From: Spirosoma aureum
GTDB taxonomy: Bacteria; Bacteroidota; Bacteroidia; Cytophagales; Spirosomataceae
Assembly (NCBI RefSeq): GCF_011604685.1
Contig: NZ_CP050063.1
Span: forward strand, 7,667,001-7,731,000
Length of the DNA stretch: 64,000 nt
Direction: 5' to 3'
The position numbers were made by a program, and so were the translations under genes. The notes beneath the pieces are model-generated. The model was not told the DNA's origin and made no database searches. It saw nothing but the letters and a program-made list of their open reading frames with translations. Below, piece after piece: positions 18,679 to 27,135 of the stretch (position 1 is the first letter of the stretch; every line of letters begins with the position of its first letter).

Positions 18679-18694
18679 TGGCATAACTTTTTCT
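18679..18694 (+). promoter_or_regulatory. Sigma-54-like promoter box
   Basis: TGGCAT, five bases, TTTCT resembles the -24/-12 consensus TGGCAC-N5-TTGCT, but the -12 GC is TC. The predicted start would fall near 18705, giving a leader of about 40 nt before the ATG at 18747 and arguing against the upstream ATG at 18702. Confidence 0.3.
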
Positions 18695-18746
18695 ACTAAG
18701 AATGACGAATGCGAGACAATCAATTCTGATTTACTCAATTGACGTT

Positions 18747-18908
18747 ATGGGAAATTTGCTCTATACGATAGCTGTTATATTAGTTATCATCTGGCTGCTT
18801 GGCTTCTTAGGATTTAATAGCTTTGGGTTAGGCAGTTTGATACACGTATTACTGGTTATCGCTGTTATTGCAATTATCCTGCGCCTGATTCAGGGAAGAG
18901 GGGTTTAA
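18747..18908 (+). CDS. Small membrane protein, lmo0937 family
   Basis: This 53-residue protein is almost entirely two hydrophobic helices (LLYTIAVILVIIWLLGFLGF and LIHVLLVIAVIAIILRLIQG), the pattern of the short lmo0937-type proteins. An upstream in-frame ATG at 18702 would add 15 residues without family resemblance, so I start at MGNLLYTI. Such genes are often stress-induced; the YtxH genes downstream and the promoter box fit that, but the function is unknown. Confidence 0.75.
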   Translation: MGNLLYTIAVILVIIWLLGFLGFNSFGLGSLIHVLLVIAVIAIILRLIQGRGV

Positions 18909-19042
18909 GGCGTACTAGTTTCAACTTACCTTTTTCAGCCAGACCAGTCTGGTTAAAGACATACACAACATACCTAACAAGGTGGTACATTTAGGTTTAG
19001 GTGGTTTCATTTTAGGTTAAGTACAAGTTACGGTGGGTACGG
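18909..19042. other. Intergenic, first part of a 386-base gap
   Basis: Between the small membrane protein and the first YtxH gene there is no gene. The gap holds a terminator (19043-19076) and a sigma-54-like box (19265-19280); I see nothing else. A frame through 19033-19284 lacks coding character. Confidence 0.5.
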
Positions 19043-19076
19043 AATCCCTACGCCAAGTTGAGCGTAGGGATTTTTT
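19043..19076 (+). terminator. Intrinsic terminator
   Basis: An 11-bp stem (19043-19053 with 19062-19072), an 8-nt loop and a T-rich tail follow the small membrane-protein gene. Confidence 0.8.
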
Positions 19077-19264
19077 GTTTTATCACTATTATTTGGCCCT
19101 ACAATCAGGCAAATGCCCCAAATTAATGGTAGATTGTACTAACAATGGGGTGAGGAACTATTGGGGCCCTTTGTGGAAAATACTCCTCAGTATATCTATA
19201 TTGGCTTATTCAGTATATTCAATAACTTGTTTTCTGTCAGACACTTATTACATTTGCGACGTTC

Positions 19265-19280
19265 TGGTACAAAATTTTCT
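19265..19280 (+). promoter_or_regulatory. Second sigma-54-like promoter box
   Basis: TGGTAC, five bases, TTTCT has the same spacing and the same -12 variant as the box at 18679. The predicted start would be near 19292. Confidence 0.25.
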
Positions 19281-19294
19281 ATAGGAACGGCGTA

Positions 19295-19573
19295 ATGAAT
19301 CACACACTAAATCAAGCAATCATGAAATCGTTACCCGGAATTTTAGTGGGATTAGCAGTAGGAGCTATTGTCGGTGTTTTGTTAGCTCCAGAAAGTGGCA
19401 AGAAAACCCGCAAACGAATCTCGTCTGAGTCGGATTCGTTCTTTAAAGACCTGCAAGACCAGTTGCAATCGGGTCTGGATAATATACGTAGCCAATATAA
19501 TGACTATGTCGACAGTGCTGTCTCAAAAACCCAGGACGCTGTTAGCCAGGTCAAGAAGAAAGCAAAATACTAA
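19295..19573 (+). CDS. YtxH domain-containing protein
   Basis: This 92-residue protein has one N-terminal glycine-rich membrane segment (ILVGLAVGAIVGVLLAPESGKKTR, the YtxH signature of helix, AP, basic stretch) and a charged helical tail (FFKDLQDQLQSGLDNIRSQY). A second ATG at 19322 gives the same domain and would be compatible with the promoter box at 19265. YtxH proteins are membrane-anchored stress proteins of unknown mechanism. It is followed 32 bp later by a second YtxH gene. Confidence 0.82.
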   Translation: MNHTLNQAIMKSLPGILVGLAVGAIVGVLLAPESGKKTRKRISSESDSFFKDLQDQLQSGLDNIRSQYNDYVDSAVSKTQDAVSQVKKKAKY

Positions 19574-19605
19574 TTGATCACCAATCACCTAAAACGAACA
19601 GAAAA

Positions 19606-19980
19606 ATGAGAAGCTCACGCGATTTTTTAACAGGAATAATCACCGGTATCGTTATTGGCATTCTGACAGCTCCCCGGAGTGGGAAGGAAACACGAGACAA
19701 ATTAACTGAAGAAGCCAGCAAAAGGACCGATGATCTGAAAGATCAATTACAAAAAGGTGTTTCGCAGGTAAAAGATGGTTTCGAGCAAGCTAAGTCGCAG
19801 GTGAATCAGTACGCCGATAAAGCGAAAGAGCAATACAATCAATATAAAGATCAGGCTACGGAAGCTTTCAATAAAGAAAAAGAGAATCTAAAATCTAAAT
19901 ACAATACTAAAGTTGATGATTTAGCCGACAATGCTCAATCTGGCGTTGAAGATTCGCAGGATGCGCTTAAAGTCAACTAG
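19606..19980 (+). CDS. YtxH domain-containing protein with long coiled-coil tail
   Basis: This 124-residue protein has the YtxH membrane segment (FLTGIITGIVIGILTAPRSGKETR, residues 7-30) followed by about 90 residues of strongly charged, helix-forming sequence with repeated Lys-Asp/Glu-Gln pattern (DDLKDQLQKGVSQVKDGFEQ and onward), likely a coiled coil. It is a probable operon partner of the preceding YtxH gene. The function is unknown; envelope stress is the usual association. Confidence 0.83.
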   Translation: MRSSRDFLTGIITGIVIGILTAPRSGKETRDKLTEEASKRTDDLKDQLQKGVSQVKDGFEQAKSQVNQYADKAKEQYNQYKDQATEAFNKEKENLKSKYNTKVDDLADNAQSGVEDSQDALKVN

Positions 19981-20010
19981 TGCAAAAATTTGATTTACTT
20001 AACGTCTTGA

Positions 20011-20053
20011 AAAACGCGGCAACCTACTCTGAATAAGGGTAGGTTGCTGTCGT
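20011..20053 (+). terminator. Terminator after the YtxH genes
   Basis: A 9-bp stem (20019-20027 with 20039-20047) sits inside outer AAAACG/CGTTTT arms, ending in a short T run. Confidence 0.7.
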
Positions 20054-20257
20054 TTTACAGCCTAAGTAATTGACAAAAATGTGATTAAAGATTCATTAAA
20101 ATAAAAATACCACTAACAGGCTGCATATCTGCAAATTATCCTTTTTTATCAATATAGTAATACTTAAAGAATTTACGGTTTTGGTGACGTACAATTACTT
20201 AGATGTTTTGTTTAACAACCTTTTAATTTTGGTTTAAGCAGCCTTTAATTGCGTCTG

Positions 20258-21646
20258 ATGACCTTTGCTGTTGAAATAATGTCTACCACATTGTTCAACA
20301 TGATTTTGCAACTGACATCGGTTTTGTTTTCCCCCATACGTACCGCACTGACGGTATGGGCTGTGCTGAGTTTATCAACCGGGTTCGCTAATGCTCAAAC
20401 GCCGGTTATAAACACAAATACACCTACAGTTCCCGCTTCCGATACGCTTCGGCTGACGCTTGCTCAGGCAGACGAACAGTTTAAAGCCCATAACCTGACT
20501 GTACTGGCTACGCAGCTTGGCATTAGAGAGAATCAGGCGTATGAAATCCAATCGCAACTGCGCATCAATCCGGCCATTTACGTCGAAACAATGCCGTATA
20601 ACCAACAGACTAGGGAAGTACTCCCGTTTCGGCAGAGCAATGCTCAACAGGTTGTACAAGTGCAGCAATTGATCCGGCTGGCTGGTAAGCGGAACAAACA
20701 GCTTGCAATTGCCAGAACGAGCACAGAGTTGGCATCCGACCGTTTCTACGACCTTCTGCGAACACTGACCTATCAGCTCCATACCACCTTTTATGATCTC
20801 TATTATGCCCGGCAGACGCTAACTGTTTATAACCAGGAAATTACGACCCTTCAGCAAACCGTTGCTCTCTATCAGCAACAGTATGACAAAGGCAATGTGC
20901 CCCTTAAAGATCTGACTCGTCTGAAAGCTTATCTGTTTAGCCTGACTACCGAACGGCAACAACTGCTCCGCCGGATAATTGATGATCAGGCAGATCTGAT
21001 TGTCTTGCTCAATACAAGTCCATCCACAGCCATACAACCTGTAGTAGCGCCCGAAGCCATCAATCGGTTTACGGTAAACAGTCTGACTATTAACAATTTG
21101 TTTCAGCTGGCAGAACAGCATCGATTTGATTTAAAAGGCTACCGAGATCAGGCAAAACAGGAACAACAGAACCTGACTCTGCAAAAAGCGATGGCTGTAC
21201 CAGACCTGACCCTTCAGGGAACATACGACCGAAATGGCAGCTACATTCCAAACTATTTTGGGGTTGGTATAGGCATCAGCTTACCTGTACTCAATAAGAA
21301 TCAGGGAAATATTCAGGCCGCTAAAATTCGTATTCAAAGTAGCCAGCAATTACTGAACGCGTACAATTTGCAGGTTGACAGCGATGTGGAACGGGCCTAT
21401 ACCAAAGCACTTCAGACCGAGCAACTATTCCAAACCTTCGACCAGCGGTTCAACGATGATTTCGGGCGGTTAATCGATGGTGTTACGACTAACTATAAAA
21501 AGCAAAATATTGATGTGGTTGAGTTTCTGGATTTTTTTGACTCCTATAAAAGTAGTCAGCTTCAGTTTGCCCAACTCCAGAATGACCGGATGCATAGCCT
21601 GGAAGAAGTAAGCTTTGCCGTTGGTACCAACCCCTTTCAAAATTAA
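20258..21646 (+). CDS. TolC-family outer-membrane efflux protein
   Basis: This protein of about 460 residues has a signal peptide ending FANAQ and two TolC repeats of long helices (the first around IRLAGKRNKQLAIARTSTELASDRFYDLL, the second ending NPFQN), the usual trimeric channel-tunnel layout. Starts at 20258, 20279 and 20300 are all ATG; the last gives the most standard signal peptide, while an upstream TTG is unlikely. It lies 3 bp before the adaptor gene and forms a transcript with it. It should span the outer membrane and periplasm in a tripartite exporter whose pump is missing here. Confidence 0.88.
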   Translation: MTFAVEIMSTTLFNMILQLTSVLFSPIRTALTVWAVLSLSTGFANAQTPVINTNTPTVPASDTLRLTLAQADEQFKAHNLTVLATQLGIRENQAYEIQSQLRINPAIYVETMPYNQQTREVLPFRQSNAQQVVQVQQLIRLAGKRNKQLAIARTSTELASDRFYDLLRTLTYQLHTTFYDLYYARQTLTVYNQEITTLQQTVALYQQQYDKGNVPLKDLTRLKAYLFSLTTERQQLLRRIIDDQADLIVLLNTSPSTAIQPVVAPEAINRFTVNSLTINNLFQLAEQHRFDLKGYRDQAKQEQQNLTLQKAMAVPDLTLQGTYDRNGSYIPNYFGVGIGISLPVLNKNQGNIQAAKIRIQSSQQLLNAYNLQVDSDVERAYTKALQTEQLFQTFDQRFNDDFGRLIDGVTTNYKKQNIDVVEFLDFFDSYKSSQLQFAQLQNDRMHSLEEVSFAVGTNPFQN

Positions 21647-21649
21647 GTC

Positions 21650-22867
21650 ATGAAAAAGTATTCATTTCTATTGCCCTGCTCCCGCCCGCTTCAAATTCGC
21701 GACCACCTGGGGTTAAGTACCGATAAACCAATGGCAGCTGCCTTCGGATTTCTGGTCCGTTCATCGACCGATATCAGACTACGGCAACGGGCAATAGCCG
21801 CTCTAGCTGGTCTGCTCCTGATGGGTAGTCTGAGTAGTTGCGGCTCATCGGCCCAATCGGACGATGCAACGTCGACAGAACGCCACGAAACGAATTTGCT
21901 GTCTACGGCCCGACTTGATACAGCCCGGTTAGAAAATGCGGTCAATGAGTTGAATCTGACCGGAAAAATCACGTTTAATCAGGATCAGGTTGTCAAGGTG
22001 TTCCCACTTGTTGGTGGGCATATTGAGACGATCAAAGCCGATTTAGGCGATTTTGTTAAAAAAGGGCAGACATTAGCCGTGATCCGGTCGGGCGATCTTG
22101 CCGACCTGGAGCAACAGGGTATATCGGCCCGTGGGCAATTGTCTGTTGCTCAGAAGAATCTTCAGGTTACCGAAGATATGGCGCAGGCTGGTTTAAGTTC
22201 GCAACGGGAACTGGTAGCCAGCAAAGAACAACTGTTAGCGGCAAAAGGTGAAGTCAATCGCGTTTCGGAACGGCGTCGGATTCTGGGCGGCAATGGATCG
22301 GTTTACGTTGTGAAAGCGCCAATGAGTGGGTTTATCGTTGAAAAGACAGCCTCTCCCGGCATGGAGCTTCGTTCCGACGATCCCGAAAATCTGTTCACCA
22401 TTTCGAACCTCGATCGCGTATGGGTGATGGCTAACGTATATGAGTCCGATCTGGCTAATGTTCATGAAGGCGACCCAACAACAATTACGACACTCTCCTA
22501 CCCTGACAAAGTCTTTCATGGCCGGATCGATAAGATTTTTAATGTACTCGACCCCGATAGCAAGACGCTGAAGGTACGAGTAACCCTCGACAACGCTGAC
22601 TATCGGCTAAAACCGGAAATGTTCGCCAACGTGAGCGTGACCTATCCCGGCCGCGACAAGCGCGTAACAGTTCCGGCTGGGGCCGTCGTCTTCGACAAAA
22701 ATCGCAACTTTGTGGTGGCTGTCAATAAAGAAAATCAGCCCATTGTACGCGAAGTGAACATCTACAAAACGGTGGGGCAAAAAACATTCCTGGCGAGCGG
22801 CCTGACCCCCGGTGACCGGGTTGTTACCACAAACCAGCTATTGATCTACAATGCGTTAGGTAATTAA
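21650..22867 (+). CDS. Efflux RND-type periplasmic adaptor (CzcB/CusB-like)
   Basis: This 405-residue protein carries a lipobox LSSC (Cys64) after a hydrophobic stretch. The preceding 40 residues are unusually long, and an internal ATG (Met28) would give a normal lipoprotein signal. The mature part has the lipoyl half-motifs (VGGHIETIKADLGDFVKKGQ and VKAPMSGFIVEKTASPGMELR), a short helical hairpin and the beta-barrel (VWVMANVYESDLANVHEGD). This order matches metal or drug efflux adaptors. No RND, MFS or ABC pump follows; a hairpin does. Confidence 0.88.
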   Translation: MKKYSFLLPCSRPLQIRDHLGLSTDKPMAAAFGFLVRSSTDIRLRQRAIAALAGLLLMGSLSSCGSSAQSDDATSTERHETNLLSTARLDTARLENAVNELNLTGKITFNQDQVVKVFPLVGGHIETIKADLGDFVKKGQTLAVIRSGDLADLEQQGISARGQLSVAQKNLQVTEDMAQAGLSSQRELVASKEQLLAAKGEVNRVSERRRILGGNGSVYVVKAPMSGFIVEKTASPGMELRSDDPENLFTISNLDRVWVMANVYESDLANVHEGDPTTITTLSYPDKVFHGRIDKIFNVLDPDSKTLKVRVTLDNADYRLKPEMFANVSVTYPGRDKRVTVPAGAVVFDKNRNFVVAVNKENQPIVREVNIYKTVGQKTFLASGLTPGDRVVTTNQLLIYNALGN

Positions 22868-22892
22868 ATCAGCTATTGGCAATCGAGTCCGA

Positions 22893-22940
22893 CAGCCCTG
22901 GATACACGAAGCAAAAGATTTGTTTGGGTATCCAGGGCTG
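22893..22940 (+). terminator. Hairpin after the TolC-adaptor pair
   Basis: 13-bp perfect arms (22893-22905 and 22928-22940) enclose a 22-nt loop. No clear T run follows, so it may stabilise the 3' end rather than terminate alone. Confidence 0.55.
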
Positions 22941-22988
22941 CCGGATTTAATCACCTGATCTAATGGCTGATAACAAGCTATAAATTCT

Positions 22989-23453
22989 TCACCCAACCGG
23001 TACTATGGTTGAATTTTTGACCTCAGCCATTACGAAAAAGCTGCTTATATGCAGCGTTCCGGGAATAACAGACAATTGTTCCTGATAAAACCGGTTATAC
23101 GTTTCCATATCGCGACTAACGATCTTGAGCAGATAATCAAACGTGCCCGAAACCCGGTTACACTCCAGTACTTCTGGTAACTCGCGAACGGCTGCATCAA
23201 AGTCAGCGAAGGCATCACGTGTTTGTCGGTCCAGTGTTACCTGGCAATACACCATCAATATATTTCCCAGTTTTTTTTTATCCAGGATTGTTACATAGCG
23301 ATCGATAACGCCTTCGCGTTCAAGCCGTTTAATACGTTCATGAACGGGAGTCTTGGACAGATTGATACGCTGTCCGATCTCCTGAATCGTCAGCTGGGCA
23401 TTCTCCTGAAGTAAGCCCAGGATTTTATGATCAATTGAGTCTAGATTTACCAT
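22989..23453 (-). CDS. Lrp/AsnC-family regulator
   Basis: This 154-residue protein has an N-terminal winged helix (DHKILGLLQENAQLTIQEIGQRINLSKTPVHERIKRLEREGVI) and a C-terminal RAM ligand-binding domain (LGNILMVYCQVTL to HISSFFVMAEVK). Members bind amino acids and regulate their metabolism. It is divergent from the alanine dehydrogenase gene with a gap of about 170 bp, the common arrangement in which the regulator responds to alanine and controls ald; that pairing is inferred. Confidence 0.92.
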   Translation of the reverse strand: MVNLDSIDHKILGLLQENAQLTIQEIGQRINLSKTPVHERIKRLEREGVIDRYVTILDKKKLGNILMVYCQVTLDRQTRDAFADFDAAVRELPEVLECNRVSGTFDYLLKIVSRDMETYNRFYQEQLSVIPGTLHISSFFVMAEVKNSTIVPVG

Positions 23454-23579
23454 AACGGAATTTTTACGCTAGATAAGCCTATTATAGCTTACTGATAGGA
23501 TAATTTCCTTTTAATAACTCGAATATTATCCATATTTCCCAAATAGTACGCAACTAGTAGAAAAGAAAACCTGTTAGCC

Positions 23580-23587
23580 TACCTTTG
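23580..23587 (+). promoter_or_regulatory. Candidate Bacteroidota -7 box for ald
   Basis: TACCTTTG matches the TAnnTTTG consensus of the primary Bacteroidota sigma factor and lies 37 bp before the ald ATG. I see no good -33 box, so confidence is low. Confidence 0.3.
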
Positions 23588-23623
23588 TTTTCTCAATCAA
23601 CAACTTTTAAAGTCCCAGATATC

Positions 23624-24757
23624 ATGGTTATTGGTGTTCCGAAGGAAATCAAAAACAATGAAAACCGCGTTGCTTTGACACCTGCTGGTGTTGCTGAGCT
23701 TCGGAAGTATGGCCATACTGTCTATGTACAGGTCAACGCTGGCGAAGGCAGTGGTTTTGAGGACGTAGAATACATTGCGGCTGGTGCGACTATGCTCCCG
23801 ACTATCGAGGAGGTATATGGCATCGCCGAAATGATTATGAAGGTTAAAGAGCCAATTGCTGCTGAATATGACCTTATTAAAGAAGATCAATTACTGTTTA
23901 CCTATTTCCACTTTGCTTCGTCGGAAGAGCTGACTCAGGCTATGCTGGCTAAAGGCGCAGTATGCCTGGCCTACGAAACAGTGGAGCGACCCGACCGTAG
24001 CTTACCACTACTCGTACCCATGTCGGAAGTAGCTGGTCGGATGGCGGTTCAGGAAGGAGCCAAGTATCTTGAAAAACCGCTCAAAGGTCGTGGAATTCTT
24101 CTGGGTGGCGTTCCGGGTGTAAAACCGGCTAACGTACTCATTCTCGGTGGTGGAATTGTCGGAACACAGGCCGCGAAAATGGCTGCCGGTTTAGGGGCGC
24201 ATGTTACAATCATGGATGTTAGTCTGGCACGTTTACGCTATTTGTCGGACATTATGCCGCCCAACGTTCAGACAATGATGTCGAACGATTACAACATTCG
24301 TGAGATGATCAAGGTCTGCGATCTGATCATTGGTGCCGTCTTGATTCCGGGCGCCAAAGCTCCCCACCTCATTACCCGCGATATGTTGAAATTAATGCGG
24401 TCGGGTACGGTACTTGTAGACGTTGCCGTTGATCAGGGAGGTTGCATTGAAACCTGCCGCCCAACCACGCACGAAGATCCAACATTCATCATCGATGGCG
24501 TTGTGCATTACTGCGTAGCAAATATGCCGGGAGCGGTGCCTTACACCAGTACTGTTGCATTAACGAATGCTACCCTACCCTATGCACTCCAGTTAGCTAA
24601 CAAAGGCTGGCAACAAGCCTGCCGCGACAACATGGACCTTCAGTTAGGGTTGAATGTAGTTGATGGCAAAATTGTTTACAAAGGTGTTGCTGATGCGTTC
24701 AATCTACCGCTGACTCCTGTAAGTCAGGTATTGGTTGAAGAAGAACTGGCGAACTAA
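23624..24757 (+). CDS. ald: Alanine dehydrogenase
   Basis: This 377-residue NAD-dependent enzyme interconverts L-alanine and pyruvate plus ammonia. MVIGVPKEIKNNENRVALTP is the family's standard N-terminus, so I start at the ATG at 23624 rather than at the in-frame TTG upstream. The sequence continues with the catalytic Lys in MKVKEP, His in YFHFASS, the NAD fold VLILGGGIVGTQAA and the AVDQGGC and NMPGAVPYTST signatures. It is monocistronic, divergent from an Lrp-type regulator and closed by two hairpins. Confidence 0.95.
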   Translation: MVIGVPKEIKNNENRVALTPAGVAELRKYGHTVYVQVNAGEGSGFEDVEYIAAGATMLPTIEEVYGIAEMIMKVKEPIAAEYDLIKEDQLLFTYFHFASSEELTQAMLAKGAVCLAYETVERPDRSLPLLVPMSEVAGRMAVQEGAKYLEKPLKGRGILLGGVPGVKPANVLILGGGIVGTQAAKMAAGLGAHVTIMDVSLARLRYLSDIMPPNVQTMMSNDYNIREMIKVCDLIIGAVLIPGAKAPHLITRDMLKLMRSGTVLVDVAVDQGGCIETCRPTTHEDPTFIIDGVVHYCVANMPGAVPYTSTVALTNATLPYALQLANKGWQQACRDNMDLQLGLNVVDGKIVYKGVADAFNLPLTPVSQVLVEEELAN

Positions 24758-24844
24758 AAGATTTCAGACACAGCGAAAAAGACATTTACTTATTCTTCGT
24801 CTTTTTAAGCTGTCACAAAATATTACCAATTCATCGACAAACGC

Positions 24845-24873
24845 AGGCCGCTCCTCTTGAGCGGCCTTTTTTT
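24845..24873 (+). terminator. Intrinsic terminator
   Basis: A 9-bp GC-rich stem (24845-24853 with 24859-24867), a 5-nt loop and seven Ts form the textbook structure, after ald. Confidence 0.88.
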
Positions 24874-25063
24874 ATGTGTCTTATGCTCTGTGAATTAGTC
24901 TGTCAAGCAGCCGTTGTGATATCGGCTTCTCCAAACCGCGTCGTTTAGGCCGGATGCGGTTTGGCAATCCGCAGAGGTCAGGTTGAAGCACCAGACCGCA
25001 CACCAAAGAGGCAGCCCTGTACGCCAATCAGAATATAGATTGCTCTGATTTCCTTTCTACTCG

Positions 25064-25354
25064 TTAACCAAGCAATTGCTTTACCAGAACGGCCCACTCT
25101 TCATCAAGCGTGCCGTCGAAGAACGATGCACCAGCCCGGCGATACCAATAGTTGGCATTGAATCGATCGCCTTCTTTTCGGTGGAGGTAAGCATGTATGC
25201 GGTCATATGGCTTTTCGCCCTCACGAGTCTGAGCAATAGTATGCGCCTGTTCCCAGTTGCCATTAGCATCGTACCACAGCGCCTGTAGAAGCGGGGGCAG
25301 ATCATTGGAAGGCTGTGCCTGACCGAGTCCAGCCTTAAATTGTTCGAATGTCAT
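25064..25354 (-). CDS. Conserved hypothetical protein, TPR-like
   Basis: This 96-residue acidic cytoplasmic protein has no signal peptide. The pattern LLQALWYDANGNWEQAHTIAQ, HAYLHRKEGDRFNANYWYRRAG is a short helical repeat seen in a widespread uncharacterised family. I do not know its function. It is 30 bp downstream of the DUF3298 lipoprotein gene on the same strand and may share its transcript. Confidence 0.75.
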   Translation of the reverse strand: MTFEQFKAGLGQAQPSNDLPPLLQALWYDANGNWEQAHTIAQTREGEKPYDRIHAYLHRKEGDRFNANYWYRRAGASFFDGTLDEEWAVLVKQLLG

Positions 25355-25384
25355 GTGGTGTTAGGATCTACCGTTCAAATTGAG

Positions 25385-26182
25385 CTAATACCAGGAGTCG
25401 CGCAGGATACCGTTTAGTTGTTCATACGGCACGGTTACCTCGATTGGACCAACGGCATAGGCTGCTATTTCGTAGGGATTATAGTAGAAAATCAGACCAT
25501 CACGGCCAACCCCAATATTGGCTGGCAGAAAAAAACGACCATCCCGCAAAAAGTACCCGCGCTCTTCCAGATTATATTGGGGCAGCAGGTCCTGCTGTTT
25601 TCTAAACGCCTTTTCAACTACATTGAGCAGGGCCGTTGTATCCTCTACCAAATCGGTCAAAGCCAGTGTTTTGCCCGTTTCCCGATCAAAGGTGTAAAAT
25701 GCCAGATTGGAATTAGGATGAGCCCCTCCCGTATACGCATAGGTTTCGATCTTAACCGTGATCGCGTTTGGACTCGTATAAACAGTATCGGCCGTAGTTT
25801 TCAGTTCCCAGCAACCGCCTAGTTTATCCATATCTTTCATCATGGATTCGTAGTCGGTTGCAAACAGTGTTGCCGCTTTGTTCAGGTCAACCCGAGCTTC
25901 TGGATTATTAGCAACTGTTGTACTGTCGAGCCAGCCTACAATACTGCCAACACTTATCTGGCGCATGCTGTCATTGATGGTGCGGGCCGCCTGCGAATCA
26001 TCGTTGAGTAGAAAATAAGAAACCGACACATCAACCCCCTTATTGACAGACGTATCGCAGGTACTGGCTCCGGCAAGTTTGTATTGTTGCCGTTTTAGTA
26101 GAGGAGGCCCTGACTGGTGATTACAGGACGTAAACAATACTGTTGAGCCCAAAAAAAGATACGCGACTAAAAGATACTTCAT
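25385..26182 (-). CDS. DUF3298/DUF4163 lipoprotein (RsiV-like fold)
   Basis: This 265-residue protein has a lipoprotein signal (hydrophobic 1-19, lipobox FTSC, Cys20). The mature part has the DUF4163 region (VDVSVSYFLLNDDSQAARTINDSM) and the DUF3298 hallmark AYTGGAHPNSNLAFYTFDRETGKTLALTDLV, ending in the PYEIAAYAVGPIEVTVPYEQL segment. Related domains bind lysozyme or peptidoglycan products in RsiV and PdaC. A role at the cell envelope is inferred; nothing more specific can be said. Confidence 0.85.
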   Translation of the reverse strand: MKYLLVAYLFLGSTVLFTSCNHQSGPPLLKRQQYKLAGASTCDTSVNKGVDVSVSYFLLNDDSQAARTINDSMRQISVGSIVGWLDSTTVANNPEARVDLNKAATLFATDYESMMKDMDKLGGCWELKTTADTVYTSPNAITVKIETYAYTGGAHPNSNLAFYTFDRETGKTLALTDLVEDTTALLNVVEKAFRKQQDLLPQYNLEERGYFLRDGRFFLPANIGVGRDGLIFYYNPYEIAAYAVGPIEVTVPYEQLNGILRDSWY

Positions 26183-26317
26183 GCACAGGAGTCTGCAATT
26201 GTTGAGTAATTGGCAACTAAGTAAACTCGTAAATCAGGCAATAGTAGCATTACCCAATTTATTAAACTAATAATCTAATAACCGATTGTTTACTAACCAA
26301 TTACTGGGTTGCATTAA

Positions 26318-27055
26318 TTACAAACTTAACAAATCTTTAAATCGTATCGCCTGACGACGGCTTATTTCGATTTTATCTCCTCCCCGTAATGTGACAAGTA
26401 ACCCGCCACTAAACCAGGGTTCAATTTTTTCAATCCATTGCAAATTGATAATATGCTTACGATTGGCTCGAAAAAAAGTGGCCGGATTAAGCCGATCTTC
26501 CAAGGCATTCAATGATTTTAGCACTAACGGTTTCTGGTCATCGAAATACAGGCGAACATAGTTACCCATCGACTCGAACAACCGTACTTTGCCGAGTTTA
26601 ACAAACCAGCATTTCTCGCCATCTTTCACGAAAACCTGATCGTTCTCGCCCAGGACTTTAGACGTTGGCCCAATCGACGGCCCCTGTGTTTCACCCGCGT
26701 GCTGTTGCTCTTCTTCTACGCGGTGAATCGCTTCCGAAAGCCGGGCTAACTCAACAGGTTTGAGCAGGTAATCGAGCGCATTGAATTCAAAGGCTTTGAT
26801 AGCATATTCATCGAAGGCCGTTGTAAAAATAACTTCCGGCGTTTTGCCCTCAATGGACTGTAGCAATTCGAAACCATTTTTGCCCGGCATCTGAATATCT
26901 AGAAATAGTAGCTCAGGCTCGAGGTCTTCGATCATTGGCAGGGCCTCATCTGCATTGGCAGCTTCGCCCACAATCTGAATTTTCGGAAAGTTTTCCAGTA
27001 GCCGGCGGAGTTCGTTGCGGGCTAACCGTTCGTCGTCGATAATAAGGGTCTTCAT
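26318..27055 (-). CDS. LytTR-family response regulator
   Basis: This 245-residue protein has a receiver (1-120, Asp53 in LLFLDIQMPG, Lys in YLLKPVEL) and a LytTR DNA-binding domain (about 145-243; KCWFVKLGKVRLFESMGNYVRLYF, FFRANRKHIINLQWIEKI). The ATG at 27055 begins the standard MKTLIIDDERLARNEL; an upstream in-frame start would add 18 unmatched residues. It is 80 bp downstream of its evident partner kinase. LytTR regulators typically bind paired direct repeats. Confidence 0.93.
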   Translation of the reverse strand: MKTLIIDDERLARNELRRLLENFPKIQIVGEAANADEALPMIEDLEPELLFLDIQMPGKNGFELLQSIEGKTPEVIFTTAFDEYAIKAFEFNALDYLLKPVELARLSEAIHRVEEEQQHAGETQGPSIGPTSKVLGENDQVFVKDGEKCWFVKLGKVRLFESMGNYVRLYFDDQKPLVLKSLNALEDRLNPATFFRANRKHIINLQWIEKIEPWFSGGLLVTLRGGDKIEISRRQAIRFKDLLSL

Positions 27056-27135
27056 AAGGGAATTATGGGTGATAGGTGGTGAACGATAATGAGTGTCACC
27101 GATCGACACAATTCATCATCGCTCCGGCGAGCCGG

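Noticed and set aside
24931..24964. 9-bp inverted repeat between ald and the small hypothetical gene, considered as a terminator
   Set aside because: No T run on either strand and a proper terminator lies just upstream at 24845.
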